A stretch of DNA of 64,000 nt, taken from NCBI RefSeq assembly GCF_004114425.1, contig NZ_RDQF01000003.1, positions 208,599-272,598 of the forward strand. Reading direction: 5' to 3'. Under the pieces are notes generated by a model. That model saw nothing but the letters and a program-made list of their open reading frames with translations, ran no database searches and was not told the origin of the DNA. Position numbers and translations under genes: made by a program. Shown here in pieces: positions 26,611 to 34,557 of this stretch. This DNA comes from Bradyrhizobium vignae (GTDB taxonomy: Bacteria > Pseudomonadota > Alphaproteobacteria > Rhizobiales > Xanthobacteraceae). Every line of letters begins with the position of its first letter. The stretch's first letter is position 1.

Positions 26611-27327
26611 TCACTCCGTCGTGCTGACCTCCCAGGTCGCATGCCGCACGCCCGGCAGATGCTGCAGATCGGTGGCCACCGCATTCAGCTCGTTCGGGTC
26701 GACCGCGCTCGCGACCAGCTTTGCCGCGATCTCCAGAATGTCGTCGCCGATTTCGACCACATCGATATCGGCCACCGAATATTTCGCCGCCTCGAGCTTC
26801 TCGACGAGCCGGTCGCGCATATCCGGAAGAGCGTCGGTCGCAACCGCGAGCTTGAAATAGTAGGTTGCCTCCAGCGCCTTCTCGTTCAGCGGGATGCGGT
26901 TGATGGCATTGACCAGCGGGCGCAGCATGGTGTTGCCGGCGATGACGAACACCGTCAGAGCGGCGGCCTGCGCGACCATGTCGGCGCCGGCGCAGGAGCC
27001 GACCGCGGCCGAGGCCCACAGTGTCGCCGCGGTGTTGAGCCCGCGCACGTCCATGCCCTGCTTCATGATGACACCGGCGCCGAGAAAGCCGATGCCGGAG
27101 ACGACATAGGAAATCACGCGCACCGCGCCATCGGCGTCATCCAGATGCATGGCGAGATCGACGAACGCAGCGGCACCGACTGCAACGAGCACGTTGGTGC
27201 GCAGGCCCGCCGTGCGCTGGCGGTATTGGCGCTCGGCACCGATCAGCGTGCCCAGCACGAAAGCCGTGGTCAGGCTGATCAGCGTGTCGGCAAAATCGGC
27301 AAGCTGGAAGGTGGTCAGAAACCGCAT
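26611..27327 (-). CDS. MgtC/SapB family membrane protein
   Basis: The 238-residue protein has an N-terminal MgtC domain of about four helices (LISLTTAFVLGTLIGAERQYRQR; LVAVGAAAFVDLAM; ISYVVSGIGFLGAGVIMKQG; GLNTAATLWASAAVGSCAG). Its conserved residues are present. A soluble ACT-like C-terminal domain follows. MgtC proteins aid growth at low Mg2+ or in hosts. It starts 30 bases after the WD40 gene, so it may be read from the zinc operon. Its C-terminus is intact. Confidence 0.92.
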   Translation of the reverse strand: MRFLTTFQLADFADTLISLTTAFVLGTLIGAERQYRQRTAGLRTNVLVAVGAAAFVDLAMHLDDADGAVRVISYVVSGIGFLGAGVIMKQGMDVRGLNTAATLWASAAVGSCAGADMVAQAAALTVFVIAGNTMLRPLVNAINRIPLNEKALEATYYFKLAVATDALPDMRDRLVEKLEAAKYSVADIDVVEIGDDILEIAAKLVASAVDPNELNAVATDLQHLPGVRHATWEVSTTE

Positions 27328-27357
27328 GGTTCCCTATATGGCGGGAACCATGACAGA

Positions 27358-28380
27358 TTAAAGCTCCAGCAGGCCGCCGTCCCCATTTTCATCGGCAAAA
27401 GCCAGCAGCGTGCCTTTGGCGTTCCAGGCAAGCGCGGCGACCGGCGGCGTGCCGTTGCGGCGCACCAGGATTTCCGCGCCATCCTCCAGCCGCACCATCA
27501 GCACGGTGCCGTCGCTGTAGCCGGCGGCGAGGATGTCGTTCTTCGGATGGCAGGCGACCACGGACACGCGCGCCTGTAGCGGGGCGAGCATCGCCGGCTC
27601 CTTGCCCATCGGACCGTCCTTGCTGCCGAACGGCCATATGATGACGGTGTCGGCGCCCGAAGTCGCGAGCCCCTTGCCACCCACGCTCCAGGACATCGAG
27701 CGGACACGACCGGGATAGCCGGTCATGCGCATGTGCCTGCTATCGGCGAGCCGCCAGCCGTGCAGCGCCGGTTCGTGCATCGCCGTGACGAGAAACTTGT
27801 TGTCGGGGCTGAAGGTGACGCCGTGATGCGAGCCGGCCCAGGGCAGGAATTCGGCCGATCCCGCCATGTTCGGAAACCACAGCGTCACGCCGTTGTAATG
27901 CGCGATCGCGAGCCGCAGGCCCTTCGGCGCGAAGGCAAGTCCGCCGACGGTCGATGGCACTTCGATCGACTTCTCCTCGGCCTTGCCGCTCTTGACCGTG
28001 GCCGTCTTGCCGGCCGACCAGGCGAAGGCGCCATCGGCGTGCAGCGCCACCGCGTCGATCCAGCGCCGCTTGGGATCGGTGGCGAGCAGCATCACCTCGC
28101 CCTCGGCATCGAGCGACACGACCTTGCCGTCGTCACCGCCCATTACGAGGCGCTTGCCGTCGGAGGCAGTCGAGAGAATGCCGCCGCTGTGCACTGCGAC
28201 CCTGGTGATCTCACCCTTGGCGTCGACGAACGCGACGTTCTCCTCGCCGCCGACGAAGGCGGCACGAGGACCAAGGAAATGCGCCGAGGTCACGGCCATG
28301 CCGAGCGCAACAGGCTTGACGCGGTCGGTGACGGAGACGATCGAGGTGGAATCCGGGAGTGGCGCGAACTCTTTCATCAC
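27358..28380 (-). CDS. WD40 repeat protein coupled to a COG0523 GTPase
   Basis: The 340-residue protein has no signal peptide. About six to seven degenerate WD40 blades are visible, for example DGKRLVMGGDDGKVVSLDAEG, GLRLAIAHYNGVTLWFP, GKGLATSGADTVIIWPFG, NDILAAGYSDGTVLMVRL and GTLLAFADENGDGGLLEL. Its start overlaps the stop of the upstream GTPase gene by 4 bases (ATGA), so the two are translationally coupled. A cytoplasmic beta-propeller made together with a zinc-handling GTPase suggests a scaffold or client-recognition partner. This is an inference; I know of no assigned function. Confidence 0.88.
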   Translation of the reverse strand: MMKEFAPLPDSTSIVSVTDRVKPVALGMAVTSAHFLGPRAAFVGGEENVAFVDAKGEITRVAVHSGGILSTASDGKRLVMGGDDGKVVSLDAEGEVMLLATDPKRRWIDAVALHADGAFAWSAGKTATVKSGKAEEKSIEVPSTVGGLAFAPKGLRLAIAHYNGVTLWFPNMAGSAEFLPWAGSHHGVTFSPDNKFLVTAMHEPALHGWRLADSRHMRMTGYPGRVRSMSWSVGGKGLATSGADTVIIWPFGSKDGPMGKEPAMLAPLQARVSVVACHPKNDILAAGYSDGTVLMVRLEDGAEILVRRNGTPPVAALAWNAKGTLLAFADENGDGGLLEL

Positions 28381-29423
28381 GAGACGATGCAGCTCTCGAA
28401 ACCCTTGCGGATCGCCTCCTCAGGCAATTCGCGGCCGATGAAGACGAGGCGGCTCTCGCGCGGCTCGCCCTCCTTCCACTTCCGCTGGTGGTTGCCCTCC
28501 AGCATCATGTGGACGCCCTGGAAGACGTAGCGGTCGTCATCGTCGTGGAAGGCGAGGATACCCTTGGAGCGCAGGATCTTGCCGCCCTCGACCTGCACCA
28601 GGTTCTGCAGCCAGGGCATGAACACGTTGGGATCGAGCGGCTTGTCGGTCTTGAGCGAGAGCGACTGCATGTCCTCGTCGTGATAGTGCTTCAGGCCGTG
28701 ACCGTGATCATGGTGGTGATGATGGTCGTGGCCGTCATGATGGTGATGATCATGGTCGTGATCGTCGGCCTCCAGGAAATCCGGCTCGATGTCGAGGATG
28801 CGGTCGAGATCGAAGGCGCCGCGGTCGAGCACGTCGGCCAGCGCCACCGAGCAGCGCTCGGTGCGGTGGAGTTTCGCATAGGGGTTGATGCCGCGGATGC
28901 GGGCCTCGACCTCGGCGAGCTCGCCCTTGTTGACGAGGTCGGTCTTGTTCAGCACGATCACGTCGGCAAAGGCGATCTGGTTCTTGGCCTCTGGCGCGTC
29001 CTTCAACCGGTCTGACAGCCACTTGGCGTCGGCCACCGTGACCACCGCATCGAGCCGCGCGTTCTTCTGCACATCCTCGTCGACGAAGAAGGTCTGGGCG
29101 ACGGGCGCCGGATCGGCAAGACCGGTGGTCTCGACGATGATGGCGTCGAACTTGCCCTTGCGTTTCATCAGGCCGTCCATGATGCGGACGAGGTCGCCGC
29201 GCACGGTGCAGCAGATGCAACCATTGTTCATCTCGAACACTTCCTCATCGGCGCCGATGATGAGGTCGTTGTCGATGCCGATCTCGCCGAATTCGTTGAC
29301 GATGACGGCGTATTTCTTGCCGTGGTTCTCGGACAGGATGCGGTTCAGGAGCGTGGTCTTGCCGGCACCGAGATAGCCGGTCAGGACGGTCACGGGAATC
29401 TTTTGGGACGTCGCTTCAGACAT
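28377..29423 (-). CDS. COG0523 (CobW/ZigA-type) GTPase, zinc metallochaperone candidate
   Basis: The 348-residue protein has Walker A VLTGYLGAGKTTLLNRIL, the metal-binding CxCC in NNGCICCTVRGDL, the switch EFGEIGIDNDL and NKTD (VLNKTDLVNKGEL). A His/Asp-rich linker precedes the C-terminal CobW_C domain (DHDHDHHHHDGHDHH). This make-up is typical of the zinc-starvation subgroup. ATG 29423 was chosen over a longer frame because it begins MSEATSQKIPVTVLTGYLG. It lies 55 bases after znuA, in the Zur-controlled direction. The WD40 gene overlaps its stop. Confidence 0.93.
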   Translation of the reverse strand: MSEATSQKIPVTVLTGYLGAGKTTLLNRILSENHGKKYAVIVNEFGEIGIDNDLIIGADEEVFEMNNGCICCTVRGDLVRIMDGLMKRKGKFDAIIVETTGLADPAPVAQTFFVDEDVQKNARLDAVVTVADAKWLSDRLKDAPEAKNQIAFADVIVLNKTDLVNKGELAEVEARIRGINPYAKLHRTERCSVALADVLDRGAFDLDRILDIEPDFLEADDHDHDHHHHDGHDHHHHHDHGHGLKHYHDEDMQSLSLKTDKPLDPNVFMPWLQNLVQVEGGKILRSKGILAFHDDDDRYVFQGVHMMLEGNHQRKWKEGEPRESRLVFIGRELPEEAIRKGFESCIVS

Positions 29424-29478
29424 AACAACTCCGGACTTCAAGGCTTTTCGCGCGACGCGAGGCGGGGTGGCCCCTGCC

Positions 29479-30348
29479 CTAGTGGTCAAGCGCGCTGGTC
29501 AGGGCCTTTATATTGTGCCTGACCATGTCAATGTAAGTGGGTGCAGGCCCCTTTTCGCCGGTCAAACCGTCCGAAATCAGGGTCCCGCCGACCTTTGCCC
29601 CGGTCTCGGCCGCGATCCGCCGGATCAAGCGGTCATCGCTGATATTTTCCAGGAACACGGCCGGGATCCTCGCGGCCTTGATCTGGCCAACGATGGCCGC
29701 AATGTCGCGCGCGCTCGGTTCGGTCTCCGTTGAGACGCCGAGGGGGGCGATGAACTGGATACCGTATTCGGCGGAAAAATAGCCGAACGCATCGTGGGTG
29801 GAGATCACCTTGCGTCGTTCGGGTGAGATTTTTGCCACGGCCTCGCGGACCTCACGGTCGAGGACCTCGAGCCTTTCCAAATAGGTCTTGGCCTGGGCGC
29901 GGAAGAATTCCGCGTCATCCGGAGCAGCCGCGGCCAGCGCATTGGCGATGTCGGCGACGTAGATCTTGGCGTTGGGGATGGATTGCCAGGCGTGGGGATC
30001 TGCGGCCGAGCCTAATTTAAGCGGCGCGATGCCGGCGCTTGCCGTGACTACCTGAGCCTTGCTGCCCGCGGATTGAACGAGGCGCGGCAGCCAACCTTCC
30101 AGCCCAAGCCCGTTGACGATGACGAGCTTTGCATCCGCGACTCGCTTGGCATCGCTTGGTGCAGGCGTGTAGACGTGGACATCGCTGTCGGCGCCGACCA
30201 GCGTCGTCAGATTGATGCGGTCACCACCGACGTTGCGGACGAAATCACCGAGAATCGAGAAGCTCGCAACGACATTGAGCCGCTCCGCGGCATGCAGCGG
30301 CGAGGCGATCGACAACAGCGCACAGAACAGGATCAGTCGCATCGTCAC
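29479..30348 (-). CDS. znuA: Zinc ABC transporter substrate-binding protein (ZnuA-like)
   Basis: The 289-residue periplasmic protein has a signal peptide (LILFCALLSIASPLHAA) and the cluster A-I fold. Candidate metal ligands are the His in DSDVHVYTP, in DPHAWQS and in STHDAFGYFSAEY, plus a C-terminal acidic residue. The third His (HDAFGYF) favours zinc over manganese. The long His-rich loop of many ZnuA proteins is missing. Its GTG start (30348) overlaps the znuB stop (GTGA); ATG 30342 is an alternative. Confidence 0.9.
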   Translation of the reverse strand: MTMRLILFCALLSIASPLHAAERLNVVASFSILGDFVRNVGGDRINLTTLVGADSDVHVYTPAPSDAKRVADAKLVIVNGLGLEGWLPRLVQSAGSKAQVVTASAGIAPLKLGSAADPHAWQSIPNAKIYVADIANALAAAAPDDAEFFRAQAKTYLERLEVLDREVREAVAKISPERRKVISTHDAFGYFSAEYGIQFIAPLGVSTETEPSARDIAAIVGQIKAARIPAVFLENISDDRLIRRIAAETGAKVGGTLISDGLTGEKGPAPTYIDMVRHNIKALTSALDH

Positions 30349-31214
30349 GCTTCCAAATGCCGGCCGGGAAACAGCTGCCGCAAGATACCGCCGACGCGCC
30401 CGAACAGGACGGAGACCACGTAGAGCACGGTCGCCACGAGGATGATCGCGGGGCCTGACGGCACACGGGTCTGGAACGACAGCACGAGGCCCGCATAGCC
30501 CGAGACCGCGGCAGCGACGACGGCGATGCAGATCATTGCGGTGAGATCGCGGGACCAGAACCGCGCGATGCCGGCGGGCAATATCATGAGACCGACCGCA
30601 AGCAGCGTGCCGAGCGCCTGAAAGCCATTGACGAGATTGATGACGACGAGCGCGAGAAAGACGAGATGCGCAGGCCCCCCGGCGCGGCTGACGGTGCGCA
30701 GGAACAGGGGATCGACGCTCTCGATCACCAGCGGACGGTAGATCACGGCCAGCACCAGCAGCGTGATCGTGGCGTTGAAGGCCACCACCAGCAGCGTCTG
30801 ATCATCCATTGCGAGGATGTTGCCGAACAGCACGTGCAAGAGGTCGATATTGGTGCCCTTGATCGAGACGATGGTGACACCCAGCGCGAGCGAGGCCAGA
30901 TAGAAGGTTGCCAGCGACGCGTCCTCCTTCAGCCCGGTCGATCGCGCCACCACGCCGGCGAGGATCGCGACGGCAAAGCCGGCAATCAGGCCGCCGGCCG
31001 TCATCGCGAACAGATTGAGGCCCGACAGCAGGAATCCGACGGCCGCGCCGGGCAGGATTGCATGCGCCATGGCATCGCCGACGAGGCTCATCCGGCGCAG
31101 CATCAGGAACACGCCGATCGGTGCGCCCGCCAGCGCCAGCGCGATCACGGCGGCGAGCGCCCGCCGCATGAACTCGAATTCGGTGAACGGACCGATCAGC
31201 GCGTCATAGAGCAT
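30345..31214 (-). CDS. znuB: Zinc ABC transporter permease (ZnuB-like)
   Basis: The 289-residue protein has eight or nine hydrophobic helices of the ABC-3 family. The coupling motif is MSLVGDAMAHAILPGAAVGF and the C-terminal helices are GLMILPAGIARFW and AIILVATVLYVVSVLFG. It lies 6 bases after znuC and overlaps znuA by 4 bases, the usual arrangement for a zinc importer. Confidence 0.93.
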   Translation of the reverse strand: MLYDALIGPFTEFEFMRRALAAVIALALAGAPIGVFLMLRRMSLVGDAMAHAILPGAAVGFLLSGLNLFAMTAGGLIAGFAVAILAGVVARSTGLKEDASLATFYLASLALGVTIVSIKGTNIDLLHVLFGNILAMDDQTLLVVAFNATITLLVLAVIYRPLVIESVDPLFLRTVSRAGGPAHLVFLALVVINLVNGFQALGTLLAVGLMILPAGIARFWSRDLTAMICIAVVAAAVSGYAGLVLSFQTRVPSGPAIILVATVLYVVSVLFGRVGGILRQLFPGRHLEA

Positions 31215-31220
31215 CTGCGA

Positions 31221-31973
31221 TCATGCCGCCTGGAAGCGCCCATCTTCGCCGCAGGCCGCGGCGCTGTCGTCAAAGGCTTCGCACATCCGCATCGCGACCA
31301 GCAGGTTCTCCGGCGTCAGCACCTCTGCCGTCGGGCCCCACGCGACTGGGCCCCGTGCCAGCACCAGCGTCTCGCTGAAATGGTTGCGCACCATTTCCAG
31401 GTCGTGCAGCGCAGCGAGCACCGTGCGGCCCTCAGCGTGCCAGTGCTTGACCAGGGCGAGCAGATCGGCCGTGGTCTTGCTGTCGATGGCGTTGAAGGGC
31501 TCATCGAGCACGATCAGGCTCGCATCCTGGAGCAACACGCGCGCGAACAGCACGCGCTGCATCTGACCGCCCGAGAGCGTGCCGATCGGGCGGTTCTCGA
31601 ATCCGTTGAGGCCAACGGACCCGATCGCCCGGAGTATCTTGTCGCGCGCGGCCTTGCCGATGCCGCCAAACAGGCCGGCCGCGCGCCACAGCCCGGTGCT
31701 GACGAAATCGAATACCGAGATCGGAAAGCTGCGGTCGATCTCCGCGCTTTGCGGCAGATAGGCGATATCTTTGCTGTCGAGCCCGCCGAGATGGATGCTG
31801 CCGTCGAGCGGCCTGAGGATGCCGACGATGCCGCGCAGCAGCGTCGACTTGCCGGCACCGTTCGGGCCGATCACGGCGACCAGCGACCCCAGAGCGATCT
31901 TGCCGCCGAGATGATGCACGGCCGGATGCCGGTCATAGCCGAGCGTGACGTTGTGAAAGTGGAGCGCCGCCAT
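31221..31973 (-). CDS. znuC: Zinc ABC transporter ATP-binding protein (ZnuC-like)
   Basis: The 250-residue ATPase has Walker A AVIGPNGAGKSTLLRGI, Q-loop AYLPQSAEIDRSFP, signature GTLSGGQMQRVLFARVL, Walker B ASLIVLDEPFNAID and switch His AALHDLEMV. ATG 31973 and GTG 31979 are both possible; the GTG overlaps the stop of the His-rich gene (GTGA). The product energises ZnuB. Confidence 0.94.
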   Translation of the reverse strand: MAALHFHNVTLGYDRHPAVHHLGGKIALGSLVAVIGPNGAGKSTLLRGIVGILRPLDGSIHLGGLDSKDIAYLPQSAEIDRSFPISVFDFVSTGLWRAAGLFGGIGKAARDKILRAIGSVGLNGFENRPIGTLSGGQMQRVLFARVLLQDASLIVLDEPFNAIDSKTTADLLALVKHWHAEGRTVLAALHDLEMVRNHFSETLVLARGPVAWGPTAEVLTPENLLVAMRMCEAFDDSAAACGEDGRFQAA

Positions 31974-31975
31974 GG

Positions 31976-32212
31976 TCACCTCATCGCCAGGAAGACGATG
32001 CCCCAGAGCACGGCGCAGACGGCGAGCGCGGCCGCGAGACGGCCCGCCATGGTCATGCGCAGGATCGACCAAGGCGCCGCCTGGGCCGGATGCGGCGAGG
32101 CCGCATCGTGAACATGGGCGTGGGTGTGGTCGTGCCCATGCGAATGCGCGTGGTCATGGGAGTGGCCATGAGCATGGTCGTGCTGGTGGGCGTGGGACAC
32201 GGCGGGAACCAT
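31976..32212 (-). CDS. His-rich single-pass membrane mini-protein, first gene of the zinc operon
   Basis: The 78-residue protein opens with an N-terminal half of alternating His with Ala/Asp/Ser/Gly (HQHDHAHGHSHDHAHSHGHD) and has one C-terminal membrane helix (LAAALAVCAVLWGIVFLAM). It directly follows a Zur box and overlaps znuC by GTGA. Its make-up suggests a membrane-tethered zinc buffer or donor near the importer. No characterised homologue is known to me. The start codon ATG 32212 has no SD; see the Zur box entry. Confidence 0.8.
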   Translation of the reverse strand: MVPAVSHAHQHDHAHGHSHDHAHSHGHDHTHAHVHDAASPHPAQAAPWSILRMTMAGRLAAALAVCAVLWGIVFLAMR

Positions 32213-32218
32213 CCCGGA

Positions 32219-32239
32219 ACGTTATATTATAACATTACG
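32219..32239 (-). promoter_or_regulatory. Zur box with embedded -10 element
   Basis: GTTATA-T-TATAAC (32221-32233) is a perfect palindrome inside the wider minus-strand word GTAATGTTATAATATAACGT, which matches the alphaproteobacterial Zur consensus. On the minus strand TATAAT (32226-32231) sits in its centre, so Zur bound with zinc would cover the -10. The box ends about 7 bases before the start codon. Confidence 0.85.
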
Positions 32240-32258
32240 CCTGTCCACGGCGGGTAAC

Positions 32259-32327
32259 GTCATTCCGGGGCGATGCGCAGCACCGAATTATGGTGCGCAG
32301 TTGCGCACCTGAGAATCTCGAGATTCG
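32259..32327. repeat. Truncated GTCATTCCGGGG-family repeat
   Basis: It begins CGTCATTCCGGGGCGATGCG and matches the inverted copy at 33611-33709 through GAATCTCGAGATTC. It then breaks off before the closing CCCGGAATGAC, so one end has been lost. Confidence 0.7.
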
Positions 32328-32336
32328 CTCCCCGCC

Positions 32337-32837
32337 TCACGGCTTCCCGATCAACATCGCGATGGCGGCCGCCACGAACGGGAACGGCACCGAGACGGCG
32401 CAGCGGAACCAGACGAAGCGGGCCGGCATGAACGGTATTTCCCACAAGATCACCCGCTGGAAGGCGAACAGCGCCCAGGCGACGACATAGGCGACCACCT
32501 GGGGCACCCCGCCACCCGACTTCAGCGCCACGGTGCCGATGGAGAAGCCGATCACGGGACCGCCGGGCGTGGCCGCGCCAGCCAGCACGGCAGTCGCGAC
32601 CCCGAGCCAGCTGCTGTCCGGACCGAGCCAGCCGGTGATCAACTCCTGCGGGATGATCGCGGCGATGTAGCCGGAGCCGATCACACCCAGCGCGATCCGC
32701 GGCACGATGTTGATGAAGTCCATCGAGCCTTCGCGTAGCGAGGCCTTGAACACCGGAGGGCCGCGGCGGAAGGCGATCAGCCCGACGCCGAGCACCGAGC
32801 CCCACAGCAAGATGTCGATCAGCAGCGCGGCGCTCAA
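32337..32837 (-). CDS. YraQ/ArsP-like permease, second half of a split pair
   Basis: The 166-residue protein has about four membrane helices (LLIDILLWGSVLGVGLIAF; IVPRIALGVIGSGYIAAIIP; LGVATAVLAGAATPGGPVIG; FPFVAAAIAMLI). The family signature is GAATPGGPVIGFSI. A TTG start (32837) overlaps the TGA of the preceding gene, and AAGGA lies about 9 bases upstream. It aligns with the second four-helix unit of single-chain DUF318/YraQ permeases, so the two products probably form one transporter. The substrate is unknown. Confidence 0.75.
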   Translation of the reverse strand: MSAALLIDILLWGSVLGVGLIAFRRGPPVFKASLREGSMDFINIVPRIALGVIGSGYIAAIIPQELITGWLGPDSSWLGVATAVLAGAATPGGPVIGFSIGTVALKSGGGVPQVVAYVVAWALFAFQRVILWEIPFMPARFVWFRCAVSVPFPFVAAAIAMLIGKP

Positions 32838-33445
32838 TTCTCGTCGTCCTTCGCGAGCGGCTTCGGGTAGAGCCTGACATAGACGAAGCGGCCGAGCGCG
32901 CCGGCGAGCACCGGCAGCGGCAACGAGATCACGATCCGCCACAGCGTGAAATCGGTGCCCATGATCGGGATTTCCCAGGCGACCGCCCTGCCGTAGCCGA
33001 TCAGGGTCCAGCTCACGACCATGGCAATGGTGGCGCCGAAATCGGCGCCGACCGCCAGCAGCGCGCTTGCGACGGGATAGGCGGTGAAGGGCCCTCCCGG
33101 CAGGATTGCGCCGAAGGCGGTGCCGATCAGAAGGCCCATCAGACCGGATTTCGGCCCGAGCGAGCGCGAGACCTTTTCGTGCGGCAGGATCTCGGAGATG
33201 AAGGCGCCAAGCAGGCAGCCTGCCAGCACGCGCGGCAGGATGCCGCCGAACAACGAGAGATCGTGAGTGAGAATGTCGAGAACGCCGTCGGCGCCGTCAC
33301 GCCGCCAGACCAGCACCGCGCTCACCGCCACCAGGATCGCGATGATGATGGTGGACCAGCCGATCGGCTTGCGCACACGCCCTGGCCGCGGCTCGGAGTC
33401 TGCGTCCTCGGCAGGCGCCGGTTCTTTCGGGGGAAGTTCTGACAA
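32834..33445 (-). CDS. YraQ/ArsP-like permease, first half of a split pair
   Basis: The protein has an N-terminal cytoplasmic Pro/Glu-rich stretch followed by helices ILVAVSAVLVWRRDG, GGILPRVLAGCLLGAFISEI, LMGLLIGTAFGAILPGGPFTA and AMVVSWTLIGYGRA. GAILPGGPFTAYP is the repeat-unit signature shared with its partner. The start is uncertain: TTG 33445 gives 203 residues beginning SELPPKEPAPAE, but the frame is open to 33562. The next gene starts on its stop codon. Confidence 0.7.
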   Translation of the reverse strand: MSELPPKEPAPAEDADSEPRPGRVRKPIGWSTIIIAILVAVSAVLVWRRDGADGVLDILTHDLSLFGGILPRVLAGCLLGAFISEILPHEKVSRSLGPKSGLMGLLIGTAFGAILPGGPFTAYPVASALLAVGADFGATIAMVVSWTLIGYGRAVAWEIPIMGTDFTLWRIVISLPLPVLAGALGRFVYVRLYPKPLAKDDEN

Positions 33446-33560
33446 CGGGTGTGGAGCGGCTCGAGGGTGATGCCCGTCCTGATTAAGGGCGGCGTGCCTC
33501 CGATGCAAACGGTGTGACGACAGACCCATGCGCGCGCCGCGCAGGGCAATTCCGCACAGC

Positions 33561-33592
33561 AAAAAGGCGACCGCGTAAGCGACCGCCTTTTT
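33561..33592. terminator. Bidirectional terminator between sod and the permease pair
   Basis: AAAAAGGCG and CGCCTTTTT arms flank a GC-rich centre, with a T run at both 3' ends. Confidence 0.75.
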
Positions 33593-33610
33593 CTATCCTT
33601 CTTCTGTTCT

Positions 33611-33709
33611 GCCATTCCGGGGCAGCGAAGTCGAACCCGGAATCTCGAGATTCTCAGGTGCGCAACTGCGCAGCATAGTTCGATGCTGCGCATCGCCCCG
33701 GAATGACGA
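33611..33709. repeat. GTCATTCCGGGG-family palindromic repeat downstream of sod
   Basis: It runs from GCCATTCCGGGGCAGCG to GCGCATCGCCCCGGAATGACG, with inner hairpins GAATCTCGAGATTC and GCGCAACTGCGC. It lies between the sod stop and its terminator. Confidence 0.8.
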
Positions 33710-33718
33710 GGTGAGAAC

Positions 33719-34315
33719 TCACGCCTTCTCGAACAGGGACTCCACGTATTCCCAGTTCACGAGGTTCTCGACGAATGCCTTGAGATAGTCGGGCCGGCGG
33801 TTGCGATAGTCGATGTAGTAGGAGTGCTCCCAGACGTCGCAACCGAGGATCGGCGTGGCGCCGTGCACCAGCGGATTCTCGCCGTTCGGGGTCTTGGAGA
33901 TCTCGAGCTTGCCGTTCTTGACCTGGAGCCAGCACCAGCCGGAGCCGAACTGGCCGACGCCGGCCGCCTGGAAGTCGGCCTTGAACTTCTCGAAGCCGCC
34001 GAGGTCCTCGTTGATCTTCTTCTCGAGCTTGCCCGGCAGCTTGGTGCCGCCGCCATTGGGTTTCATCCAGCTCCAGAAGTGGATGTGGTTGTAGTGCTGG
34101 CCGGCATTGTTGAACACTGCGGGATTCTTGCCGAACGAGCCCTTGACGATCTCTTCAAGGGACTTGCCTTCCCATTCGGTCCCCTTGAGCGCGTTGTTGC
34201 CGTTGGTGACGTAGGCCTGATGATGCTTGTCGTGGTGATATTCCAGCGTCTCCTTCGACATGTACTGGCCGAGGGCGTCATAGGCGTAAGGGAGTGGGGG
34301 CAGCGTAAAGGTCAT
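33719..34315 (-). CDS. sodB: Superoxide dismutase, Fe/Mn family
   Basis: The 198-residue cytoplasmic enzyme has metal ligands in EYHHDKHHQAYV (first His), QHYNHIHFW (second His) and CDVWEHSYYIDYRN (Asp and His). The residues around the metal (AGQHYNH, FGSGWCWL) are a mixture of Fe- and Mn-type, so the metal is not assigned. ATG 34315 begins MTFTLPPLPYAYDAL, the standard start. A palindromic repeat and a terminator follow. Confidence 0.96.
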   Translation of the reverse strand: MTFTLPPLPYAYDALGQYMSKETLEYHHDKHHQAYVTNGNNALKGTEWEGKSLEEIVKGSFGKNPAVFNNAGQHYNHIHFWSWMKPNGGGTKLPGKLEKKINEDLGGFEKFKADFQAAGVGQFGSGWCWLQVKNGKLEISKTPNGENPLVHGATPILGCDVWEHSYYIDYRNRRPDYLKAFVENLVNWEYVESLFEKA

Positions 34316-34557
34316 GGGTTCTTGTCCGCAACTGGTGGGGAACGAGTTATAACGGTCACCTCTTATAGAAGGTTCCGCGGCCATTAAATACCTCAGAATT
34401 TGCGAAAAGGCGTGATGGGGTGGCCTTCCCGGAATGCACAAATTCGTCGCAACGGGCCGCTGTCGATCAAACCTGCGGTTCGCCATAAAAATATCATTGC
34501 CTTTGAAGCGCTTAAGACAGAACAAACGCGCCGCGAAGCAGAGCTGTGAAGGACGAC

